Assembly: GCA_946482585.1 (NCBI GenBank) | Contig: CAMLSI010000026.1 | Coordinates: 1-19,919 of the forward strand | Length of the DNA: 19,919 bases | Direction of reading: 5' to 3' | DNA from: an uncultured Lysobacteraceae bacterium | GTDB lineage: Bacteria; Pseudomonadota; Gammaproteobacteria; Xanthomonadales; Rhodanobacteraceae | Shown here: positions 8,082 to 14,291 of the stretch, piece by piece | Position numbering within the stretch: position 1 is the stretch's first letter | Layout: the number at the start of each line of letters is the position of its first letter | The notes under the pieces: generated by a model | Told to the model about the DNA's origin: nothing | Database searches by the model: none | The model's input: only the letters and a program-made list of their open reading frames with translations | Program-made: the position numbers and the translations under genes

Positions 8082-8669
8082 ATGACGACCCTCGCCCAGC
8101 TGATCGATGCGTACCCCGCCCTGCTTGCCGTCGCGATCTTTCTCGCGCGCATCGTCGACGTCTCGTTCGGCACCGTGCGCATCCTCGTCGGCTTTCGCGG
8201 CTATCGCCTGCTGGCCGCGCTGATCGGTTTCTGCGAAGCCGCGATCTGGGTCATCGCCGCGAGCAAGGTCATCGGCCATCTGGATCACTGGTACCTGGTG
8301 ATCGCATTCGCCGCCGGCTATGCGACCGGCAATTTCGTCGGCATCACACTCGAAAGACGCCTCGGCGTCGGCCGCGAACTCGTACGCATCATTTCCTACT
8401 GCAGCGCCTGCAACCTCGCCGACGCACTGACCCAGCACGGCTATTCTGTCGTCGAACTCGCCGGCCGCCACCGCGGCCAGGCTTCGGTGCAGGTGCTCTA
8501 CGTCGTCGACAAGCGCCGCCGCATGCCCGAGCTGCTGCGCCTGGTGCACGAACTCGATCCCGCCGCGATCTACACCGTGACCGACGTGAAGTCCTGTCAC
8601 GGCGAAGACGTGCATGCGCTCGACGCGGGCGCAGGGCAGGGCATGGCGTTGCGGTTCAAGCGCAAATAG
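8082..8669 (+). CDS. UPF0316 membrane protein (DUF5698 + DUF2179)
   Basis: A 195-residue protein with three likely membrane helices in the first ~100 residues (LLAVAIFLARIVDVSFG, LLAALIGFCEAAIWVIAA, YLVIAFAAGYATGNFVG). A cytoplasmic ~75-residue DUF2179 domain follows (about 110-185). The VRILVGFRGYR and AAGYATGNFVGI segments are typical of the UPF0316/YebE-like family, whose function is unknown. It begins 15 nt after the thioredoxin-like gene, so it probably ends a three-gene operon. An unusual pair of Cys residues (YCSAC) sits at the membrane/domain boundary. The Shine-Dalgarno (AAGAGA) is modest. Confidence 0.88.
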   Translation: MTTLAQLIDAYPALLAVAIFLARIVDVSFGTVRILVGFRGYRLLAALIGFCEAAIWVIAASKVIGHLDHWYLVIAFAAGYATGNFVGITLERRLGVGRELVRIISYCSACNLADALTQHGYSVVELAGRHRGQASVQVLYVVDKRRRMPELLRLVHELDPAAIYTVTDVKSCHGEDVHALDAGAGQGMALRFKRK

Positions 8670-8705
8670 CGGTTCGGAGACCGACGCGGCGGCGCCCGCT
8701 TTCCG

Positions 8706-9083
8706 TTATTGCAACGCCACGGCACGCGCCCACGCCGCGAACGGCGTGTTCTGCAGAAGCGTGATCGGCGCGAATGCACCGTGATCGTTGTCGACGAACG
8801 CCCGGCAGCCCGGCGGCACGGCCTTGACGAAGGTTTCCACCAGCACGTCGCCGCGCCATTCCACGACGAAGATGACCGGATCCACGAGTGCACCCATGGC
8901 TTCGGCCTTTTCCTCGTCGTCGAAATCATCGAGCACGCTCTGATCGTGATGAATCGCGAGCCAGCCGTGCCGGCCGTCGATGACGATGCGACCGTCCTCC
9001 GTGGACTCGCCGCCCCGCTCGCTCGCCCAGACGATGGGCGACCACGAGCTTTCGTTCTCGACGAGAAGGATCAGGGTATTCAT
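8706..9083 (-). CDS. Hypothetical acidic protein
   Basis: A 125-residue acidic protein with no signal peptide or membrane helix. It has an acidic stretch (DDFDDEEKAEA at ~53-63), an alternating hydrophobic strand VIFVVEWRGDVLVETFVK at ~70-87, and another short strand near the C-terminus. Amino acid composition is balanced and unlike the Arg-rich antisense readings, which supports real coding. I do not recognise the family. It is convergent with the UPF0316 gene (36 bp apart) and 138 bp downstream of the next minus-strand gene. The Shine-Dalgarno at 9083 is weak, so the start is not firmly fixed. Function unknown. Confidence 0.65.
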   Translation of the reverse strand: MNTLILLVENESSWSPIVWASERGGESTEDGRIVIDGRHGWLAIHHDQSVLDDFDDEEKAEAMGALVDPVIFVVEWRGDVLVETFVKAVPPGCRAFVDNDHGAFAPITLLQNTPFAAWARAVALQ

Positions 9084-9221
9084 GGCGTGATGTGATCGAG
9101 GTATGGAGACTTACGGAGCCGGCATGCAGCGCGACCGGCGCGTAGCCAACCGCCGCGGCGCGCGCGACATCCGCTCGAGCCGGCTTCCGGCTGTCGTGCG
9201 ATGCGGTGCCGCGAAGGTAGG

Positions 9222-9899
9222 TTACCAGTCCATCGCGTCGAGCTTCGCCTTGGTTTCCGCGTCCGCAGGCCGTGCAATGAGTCCGCCGGCGGCGGCGATG
9301 GTCACCTCGTAGCGCGCGCCGTCGATCAGCGGCATGTAGGCGGCACTGCCGAAATCCGCATCGACCCAGGGCAGCCACGCGGGATAGCGGCGCTTGAGCT
9401 GCCAGAGGTCGAGCATCCCGTCGCCGCTCAGGGCCGTGACGCTCGGGGGCGTCGTCTGGGCCTTGGCGGTGTCGCGCCAACGGCCGCTGATGCGTTCGAC
9501 GCGGTAGAGCGGGTGCGCGCCGAGACTGACCGCGCGCGGCGTCCACTTGATCACGCGCGCATCGAGCTGCCAGTCGTCGCCGGCGAGCTGCACGCTTTCG
9601 TGCGAGCCGTCGGCGAGATCGACGCGCAGGGCCCATTGCTGCGGCCCGAACGCCCGCACGCCGATGCGCGCGACGGGCTCCTCGGCGACGAGGCGCCGGT
9701 AGCCGTCGAGCGACAGCGCGAGCACGCACAGCACGAAGGCCAGGCTCAGCAGCACGAGCAGCCACGCGCCGCGATGACAGGCCGACAGGCGCCGCCGCTG
9801 ACGCCAACGGCGGCGCACGGCGAACGTCTGCGCGAGCGCGGCCAGACCGAACACGGCGGCGGCGATGGCAGGCAGCAGGGCGGGGATATCGGGCAGCAT
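9222..9899 (-). CDS. Uncharacterised membrane protein ('multidrug efflux' mislabel family)
   Basis: A 225-residue protein with two membrane helices near the N-terminus (about residues 7-27, LLPAIAAAVFGLAALAQTF; and 45-64, AWLLVLLSLAFVLCVLALSL), separated by a very basic loop. A ~155-residue soluble domain follows, with WQLDARVIKWTP, LYRVERISGRW and AYMPLIDGARYEV segments. It resembles a xanthomonad family often labelled 'cation/multidrug efflux pump' in databases. Two helices cannot form a pump, so that label is not supported. It is divergent from lptM-dapF. Location is the inner membrane, with the soluble part probably periplasmic. Function unknown. Confidence 0.75.
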   Translation of the reverse strand: MLPDIPALLPAIAAAVFGLAALAQTFAVRRRWRQRRRLSACHRGAWLLVLLSLAFVLCVLALSLDGYRRLVAEEPVARIGVRAFGPQQWALRVDLADGSHESVQLAGDDWQLDARVIKWTPRAVSLGAHPLYRVERISGRWRDTAKAQTTPPSVTALSGDGMLDLWQLKRRYPAWLPWVDADFGSAAYMPLIDGARYEVTIAAAGGLIARPADAETKAKLDAMDW

Positions 9900-9930
9900 C
9901 GCGGATCGCCGTACCGGGGACGCGCCTCGT

Positions 9931-9936
9931 TATACT
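9931..9936 (+). promoter_or_regulatory. Candidate -10 element for the lptM-dapF operon
   Basis: TATACT, one mismatch from the sigma70 -10 consensus, lies 63 bases before the lptM start, in the 100-bp divergent gap. It is one of the few AT-rich hexamers in this GC-rich stretch. No good -35 is present, so the call rests on the -10 match and position. Confidence 0.45.
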
Positions 9937-9999
9937 GCATCCTCCGTCAATCCCGCATCACGGATCGCACGCGATCCCCGCACCGTCACGGTCTATGCC

Positions 10000-10128
10000 A
10001 TGCCACAGCTTCTGCGTACGTTGTTCCTGTTCTGTCTGATCGGCCTGCTCGCGGCCTGCGGCAACAAGGGCGATCTGGTCAAGCCCGGCACGACGCCGGC
10101 ACCGGCCAAGACCGATGCGACGAAGTGA
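10000..10128 (+). CDS. lptM: LptM (YifL-type) lipoprotein, LPS-assembly factor
   Basis: A 42-residue lipoprotein precursor. The N-terminus is a lipoprotein signal peptide (LRTLFLFCLIGLL) ending in the lipobox LAAC, so Cys20 would be lipidated. The mature 23 residues start CGNKGDLVKP, the hallmark of the LptM/YifL family (CG.KG.L..P). In E. coli LptM binds the LptD/LptE translocon and helps its disulfide maturation. Position directly upstream of dapF (20-nt gap) matches the conserved yifL-dapF order. The reading frame extends upstream to 9865, but only the ATG at 10000 gives a lipoprotein signal peptide. Shine-Dalgarno is weak. The family is too short for most gene finders. Confidence 0.88.
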   Translation: MPQLLRTLFLFCLIGLLAACGNKGDLVKPGTTPAPAKTDATK

Positions 10129-10148
10129 ACCGCGACGCGTAGCGCATC

Positions 10149-10982
10149 ATGGAATCTTTGCCTTTTAGCAAAATGCACGGCATCGGCAACGATTTCGTCG
10201 TGGTCGATTGCCGCACGCATGCGCTGCGGCTCGATCCGGCCGCGATCGCGCGCCTCGGCGACCGGCACGTCGGCGTCGGTTTCGATCAGCTGCTGACGAT
10301 AGAACCCGCGCGCGATCCCGGCTGCGCATTCCGCTACGGCATCTACAATCGCGACGGCAGCCAAGCCGGGCAGTGCGGCAACGGCGTGCGCTGCGTGGCT
10401 GCATGGCTGCGGCGCGCCGGCGCACTCGCCGAAGGCCTCACGCGACTGGAGAGCCCGAGCGGCCCGGTCGCCGTCGAAATGCTGCGCGACGGCCGCGTGC
10501 GTGTCGACATGGGCGTACCGCAGTTCGCGCCCGCGGCGATTCCGTTGCGCGCAAGCGTCGCCGCGACGACGTATCGGCGCCGGCTCGACGCGGTCGAAAT
10601 CGAGTTCGGCGCGGTTTCCCTGGGCAATCCGCATGCCGTGATCGAAGTCGCCGACACGGCGGCGGCGCCTGTCGCAAGCTGGGGACCGCGGCTCGAAACT
10701 CATGCGGACTTTCCCGATCGTGCGAACGTCGGTTTCGCGCAGGTGATCTCGCCGCGCGAAATCCGTCTGCGCGTCTGGGAGCGTGGCGTCGGCGAAACGC
10801 AGGCCTGCGGCAGCGGCGCCTGCGCCGCAGTCGTGTCGCTCGCGCAGCGCGGCCGCGTCGCCTCGGAAGTCGACGTGCATCTGCCGGGCGGCATGCTGCA
10901 GATCAGCTGGGTCGGGCCGGAGCAGCCGGTCTGGATGACGGGCCCGGCCGCTTTCGTTTTCGAAGGGAACTACTACGTATGA
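10149..10982 (+). CDS. dapF: Diaminopimelate epimerase
   Basis: A 277-residue enzyme, standard family length, converting LL- to meso-diaminopimelate for lysine and peptidoglycan synthesis, without cofactor. The two catalytic cysteines are in place: Cys76 in QCGNG (75-79) and Cys220 in ETQACGSGAC. Substrate-binding KMHGIGNDFVVVD at 8-20, FRYGIYNRDGS at 61-71 and NPHAVI at 160-165 are also clear. The ATG at 10149 places MESLPFSKMHG in register with the E. coli start. It lies 20 nt after lptM, and its TGA overlaps the ATG of the DUF484 gene (ATGA at 10979), so the two are probably translationally coupled. Cytoplasmic. Confidence 0.98.
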   Translation: MESLPFSKMHGIGNDFVVVDCRTHALRLDPAAIARLGDRHVGVGFDQLLTIEPARDPGCAFRYGIYNRDGSQAGQCGNGVRCVAAWLRRAGALAEGLTRLESPSGPVAVEMLRDGRVRVDMGVPQFAPAAIPLRASVAATTYRRRLDAVEIEFGAVSLGNPHAVIEVADTAAAPVASWGPRLETHADFPDRANVGFAQVISPREIRLRVWERGVGETQACGSGACAAVVSLAQRGRVASEVDVHLPGGMLQISWVGPEQPVWMTGPAAFVFEGNYYV

Positions 10983-11662
10983 GCGACATGAGCCTGAAGG
11001 ACGGCCTGACCGCGATGGAAGTCGCGAGCTACCTGCGCCGGCATCCCGAATTCCTCAACGAATTTCCGGACCTCGCGATGGCGCTGCGTCTGCCGCGCGA
11101 CGAGGGCGCCGCGGCGTCGCTCGCGAGCTATCAGCTCGACGTGCTGCGCGACAAGAACCGCGAGCTCACGCGACGCCTGCGCGAACTCATCGAGATCGCG
11201 CACGAAAACGAACAGCTCATGATCCGCGTGCACACGCTGACCCTGTCGCTGATGCGCGCGACGTCGCTCGGCGACAGCCTGAGTCGCGTCGTCGCCGGAC
11301 TCACCGAGGACTTCCACACGGATCTCGTGCGCATCGTGCTGTTCGGACGCAGCGACGGATTGCCGGCGAGCGACTGGCTGATTCTCGAACCCGGCGGCAA
11401 GGCCGCCTTGCCCGCATTCGCCGAATTCCTGCAGCGCAACGAACCGCTGTGCGGCCGGCTGCAGCCCGACAAACTCGCCGCCCTGTTCGGCGCGCGCGCC
11501 GGCGAAGTGCATTCGGCCGTGCTGATGCCGGTCAACGGGCTGGGCATGCTCGCGATCGGCAGCCACGACATGGATCGTTTCCACCCGGGCATGGGTACCG
11601 TGTTCCTGAAGCTCATCGCCGAAGCGATCACGGCGTCGGTGACGCGCTATCCGATGCGCTGA
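10979..11662 (+). CDS. DUF484 family protein
   Basis: A 227-residue protein of the DUF484 (YigA-like) family, found between dapF and xerC in many gammaproteobacteria. The N-terminus has the family signature VASYLRRHPEFLNEFPDL (~16-33). A coiled-coil-like helix follows (~52-85), then a GAF-like sensor fold (~95-222, including HSAVLMPVNGLGMLAIGS). Cellular role is not established. Start ATG at 10979 overlaps the dapF stop; the longer upstream reading is an Arg-rich dapF shadow. xerC follows after 8 nt. Confidence 0.93.
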   Translation: MSDMSLKDGLTAMEVASYLRRHPEFLNEFPDLAMALRLPRDEGAAASLASYQLDVLRDKNRELTRRLRELIEIAHENEQLMIRVHTLTLSLMRATSLGDSLSRVVAGLTEDFHTDLVRIVLFGRSDGLPASDWLILEPGGKAALPAFAEFLQRNEPLCGRLQPDKLAALFGARAGEVHSAVLMPVNGLGMLAIGSHDMDRFHPGMGTVFLKLIAEAITASVTRYPMR

Positions 11663-11670
11663 ATGAACCC

Positions 11671-12564
11671 GTGAGCGCGCTCGCTGCCGATGTCGCGCGA
11701 TTTCTCGACTACCTGCGCGTCGAGAAGCGCTACGCACCCGGCACCATCGTGAACTACGCGCGCGAGCTCGCGCTGCTCGACGCGCATGCGCAGTCCCTCG
11801 GTCTCACGCACTGGCGCGAGCTGCGCGCCGAGCCGTTGCGCAGCCTCGTCGCGCGCGAACACCGGCGCGGACGCGAGCCCGGAAGCCTGCATCATCTGCT
11901 GTCGGCCTGCCGCAGTTTTTTCCGCTGGATGCTGCGCGAAGGCGTGATCACACAGGATCCGGCGCTCGACGTACGCGCGCCGAAGCTGCGGCGCAAGCTG
12001 CCGCAGGTGCTCGACGTCGACGAGGCGAATGCGCTCGTCGAGATTCCGACCGATACGCCCGAGGCCGTGCAGGACCGCGCGATGCTCGAGCTGTTCTATT
12101 CGAGCGGCCTGCGCCTCGCGGAACTGACCGGGCTGACCTGGAACGATATCGATCTCGCACAGGCGCTCGTACGCGTGCTCGGCAAGGGTTCGAAGACGCG
12201 CGTCGTGCCGATAGGCAGCAAGGCGATCGACGCGTTGAACGCGCTGCGCGACCAGACACAGCCCGAACCCGCCGCGCCCGTATTCCGCGGGCGCGGCGGG
12301 CGGCCGATCTCGCCCGCGACCGTGCGCAAGCGGCTCAAGGGCTGGGCGCAGAGCCAGGGCGTCTGGAAGCGCGTCTATCCGCATCTGCTGCGGCACTCGT
12401 TCGCGAGCCATCTGCTGGAATCCTCGGGCGATCTGCGCGCGGTGCAGGAGTTGCTCGGACATGCGGACATTTCCACGACGCAGATCTACACGCATCTGGA
12501 TTTCCAGCATCTCGCGCGCGTCTACGACGCCGCGCATCCGCGCGCGAAGCGTCGCAAAGACTGA
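11671..12564 (+). CDS. xerC: Tyrosine recombinase XerC
   Basis: A 297-residue site-specific recombinase (E. coli XerC 298) that acts with XerD at dif to resolve chromosome dimers. An N-terminal SAM-like DNA-binding domain (~3-88) precedes the catalytic domain. All six catalytic residues are visible: Arg148 (SSGLRLAEL), Lys172 (GKGSKTR), His238 and Arg241 (HLLRHSFASHLL), His264 (LLGHADISTTQ) and nucleophile Tyr273. The frame extends upstream, but homology begins at the GTG at 11671, 8 nt past the DUF484 stop; no clear Shine-Dalgarno precedes it, consistent with coupling. In many relatives hslVU comes next; here an unrelated exported protein follows. Confidence 0.96.
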   Translation: MSALAADVARFLDYLRVEKRYAPGTIVNYARELALLDAHAQSLGLTHWRELRAEPLRSLVAREHRRGREPGSLHHLLSACRSFFRWMLREGVITQDPALDVRAPKLRRKLPQVLDVDEANALVEIPTDTPEAVQDRAMLELFYSSGLRLAELTGLTWNDIDLAQALVRVLGKGSKTRVVPIGSKAIDALNALRDQTQPEPAAPVFRGRGGRPISPATVRKRLKGWAQSQGVWKRVYPHLLRHSFASHLLESSGDLRAVQELLGHADISTTQIYTHLDFQHLARVYDAAHPRAKRRKD

Positions 12565-12647
12565 CCATTCGTCGCCGACGGCCGGCACGCGTCGTCTCAA
12601 TCGGTGCGGTGGACAAACCTGACACTACGCACCTGCTCCGATGACAC

Positions 12648-12674
12648 GCAGCGACGCAAAGACCGCGTCGCTGC
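12648..12674 (+). terminator. 10-bp perfect hairpin after xerC
   Basis: GCAGCGACGC and GCGTCGCTGC pair perfectly around AAAGACC. It lies 84 bases past xerC and 70 bases before the VCBS gene. It is followed by CGTCCTGT, not a U-tract, so it may be a terminator for the dapF operon or part of the leader of the next gene. Confidence 0.5.
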
Positions 12675-12692
12675 CGTCCTGTCCGGACGCGG

Positions 12693-12713
12693 CGCCCGGC
12701 GCTAGGCCGGGCG
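12693..12713 (+). promoter_or_regulatory. Second hairpin in the VCBS gene leader
   Basis: CGCCCGGC and GCCGGGCG form a perfect 8-bp stem with a 5-nt loop (GCTAG), followed by GTTTCCC. It ends 20 bases before the GGAGG ribosome site at 12733-12737. Between this and the first hairpin is an 8-bp palindrome GTCCGGAC (12681-12688). Role (terminator or leader structure) not decided. Confidence 0.45.
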
Positions 12714-12732
12714 GTTTCCCTGGCCCTATCCT

Positions 12733-12737
12733 GGAGG
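12733..12737 (+). promoter_or_regulatory. Strong Shine-Dalgarno fixing the VCBS gene start
   Basis: GGAGG lies 6 bases upstream of the ATG at 12744. It is the best ribosome site in the window and settles the start of the exported beta-propeller gene. Confidence 0.85.
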
Positions 12738-12743
12738 TAGTCC

Positions 12744-14240
12744 ATGCCCAAGCACCGTCTTGGCGCAGCGCTCGCGCTCGCCCTGCTGTTCTGCGCCACC
12801 GCCGACGCCGCACCGTTCGGCTTCGCGCCGCCCGTCACGACACCGACCTACGGCGAAGCCGAATCCGTCGCGATCGGCGACGTCAGCGGTGACGGTCGTG
12901 ACGATCTCGTCGTCGTGACGAACGCGTACTTCGCGAATACCTGGTCCAACCACGTGCTGATCTATCCGCAGCAGGTCGACGGCACGCTCGCACAACCCTA
13001 CGCCGTGCAATACACGACGACCTACGGCAATGCGCGCGGTCTCGTGCTTGCCGATATCGACGCCGACGGCGTGCTCGACATCGTCGCGGGTTATGGCGGC
13101 GGTCTCGCACTGCTGCGCCGCGACGGCGCCGGCGGCTTCAGCCTGCGCAACGTCGTCACCAATCGCGGCGGCGACGTGCTCGCGAGCCTCGACGTCGATC
13201 GCAACGGCGTGATGGATATCGTCGGCCTGAGTCACGGCGGTCCCGCGACGATCTACTACAGCGACGGCTTCGGCGGCATCGCGAACCAGCAGACGCTGGC
13301 GACGCAGGTCGGCGGCTTCAACGACCTGGAAACCGGCGATCTGAACGGCGACGGCGTCGACGATCTTGCCGTGATGTCGGGCCAGATGTACGCGATCCCG
13401 AACCTGACCGTGCATCGCCACGACGGCGCGGCGGGCTGGCTTGCGCCGCAGAGCTACTTCGTCGGTACGAGCGAGTCGACGTCGGGCCTCGCCGTCGGCG
13501 ATTTCAATGACGACGGACGCGACGATGCCATCCTGTCGCGCGCGCGCAATTCGCCGACCTGGCTCTGGCACTACCGCCAGGATGCGAACGGCCAGCTCCA
13601 GGTGATGCCGAACATCGCGAGCTATCAGATTCCGGACACGATCGAAGCCGTCGATCTCGATCGCGACGGCCGCGACGATCTCGCCGTGCTGCACAGCGGC
13701 TGGCTGCGATTCGGTTTCTATCTGCAGGATGCGTCCGGTCTCGGCAGCGAACAGCTCGTGACGATTCCGTATCAGTCGCACTACAACCAGCAGGGCCTCG
13801 CGTTCGGCGATCTGAACGGCGACGGCTGCACCGACGCGGCAATCGCATTCAACAGCACCGGCGTGGTGACGCTCTCCGGCCACGATTGCGCGCCGTCCGC
13901 GGATCTCGCCGTTGCGATCCGCGGCGAAGCACGCAAGACCGTCGCGATCGACGTGAGTCATCTCGCCGGTGCGGCGAACGTGCCTGCCGAGGTCCTGGTC
14001 GAGTTCCGTGCGCTGCGCTTCGGCCGCATCAATGCACCGGAAAGCTGCATTCCGCAGCCGGCTCTCACGCGCATGCAGACGTATCGCTGCAAGACCGCAC
14101 CGCTGACGGCCGGCGTCAGCACGAGCTTGCGCTTCGTGTTCGGCGGACTGTCGAGCGTCGTCGTCGCAGCGGACGTCGCGTCGGACGCGCCGGATCCCGA
14201 CGAAAGCAACAATGCGGCAACGGCGACCGTGTCGCTGTGA
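12744..14240 (+). CDS. Exported FG-GAP/VCBS beta-propeller protein with CARDB-like end
   Basis: A 498-residue secreted protein. Residues 1-23 are a signal peptide ending ADA-APF. Seven calcium-loop motifs of the DxDxDG type recur about every 45-60 residues: GDVSGDGRDD (~45), ADIDADGVLD (~103), LDVDRNGVMD (~149), GDLNGDGVDD (~198), GDFNDDGRDD (~252), VDLDRDGRDD (~303) and GDLNGDGCTD (~355). Seven such repeats fit one complete FG-GAP/VCBS (integrin-like) seven-bladed propeller. Residues ~385-498 look like an immunoglobulin-like CARDB/DUF11-type domain that ends DPDESNNAATATVSL, with a probable disulfide pair at Cys435 and Cys449. Role is unknown: extracellular or surface binding is inferred. 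Strong GGAGG Shine-Dalgarno. No anchor or C-terminal sorting signal seen. Convergent with the amidohydrolase gene. Confidence 0.92.
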   Translation: MPKHRLGAALALALLFCATADAAPFGFAPPVTTPTYGEAESVAIGDVSGDGRDDLVVVTNAYFANTWSNHVLIYPQQVDGTLAQPYAVQYTTTYGNARGLVLADIDADGVLDIVAGYGGGLALLRRDGAGGFSLRNVVTNRGGDVLASLDVDRNGVMDIVGLSHGGPATIYYSDGFGGIANQQTLATQVGGFNDLETGDLNGDGVDDLAVMSGQMYAIPNLTVHRHDGAAGWLAPQSYFVGTSESTSGLAVGDFNDDGRDDAILSRARNSPTWLWHYRQDANGQLQVMPNIASYQIPDTIEAVDLDRDGRDDLAVLHSGWLRFGFYLQDASGLGSEQLVTIPYQSHYNQQGLAFGDLNGDGCTDAAIAFNSTGVVTLSGHDCAPSADLAVAIRGEARKTVAIDVSHLAGAANVPAEVLVEFRALRFGRINAPESCIPQPALTRMQTYRCKTAPLTAGVSTSLRFVFGGLSSVVVAADVASDAPDPDESNNAATATVSL

Positions 14241-14245
14241 GGACA

Positions 14246-14276
14246 ACGGTGCGGCGCCTACGCGGCGCCGCACCGT
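14246..14276. terminator. 13-bp perfect hairpin between convergent genes
   Basis: ACGGTGCGGCGCC and GGCGCCGCACCGT pair perfectly around a 5-nt loop (TACGC). It lies 5 bases beyond the VCBS gene and 15 bases beyond the end of the minus-strand amidohydrolase gene. Position and symmetry suit a bidirectional terminator, although there is no U-tract on either strand. Confidence 0.7.
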
Positions 14277-14291
14277 CGCTGGCTCGGTTCG

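Noticed and set aside
7458..8615. 385-codon minus-strand frame opposite the thioredoxin-like and UPF0316 genes
   Set aside because: His/Asp/Gly-rich antisense reading with no domain, opposite two genes with clear family features.
8926..9807. 293-codon minus-strand frame overlapping two minus-strand genes
   Set aside because: Arg/Ala-rich out-of-frame reading; the two genes in other frames have membrane helices or balanced composition.
9222..9899. Annotation as a multidrug efflux pump
   Set aside because: Only two membrane helices and a soluble domain; no transporter fold is visible.
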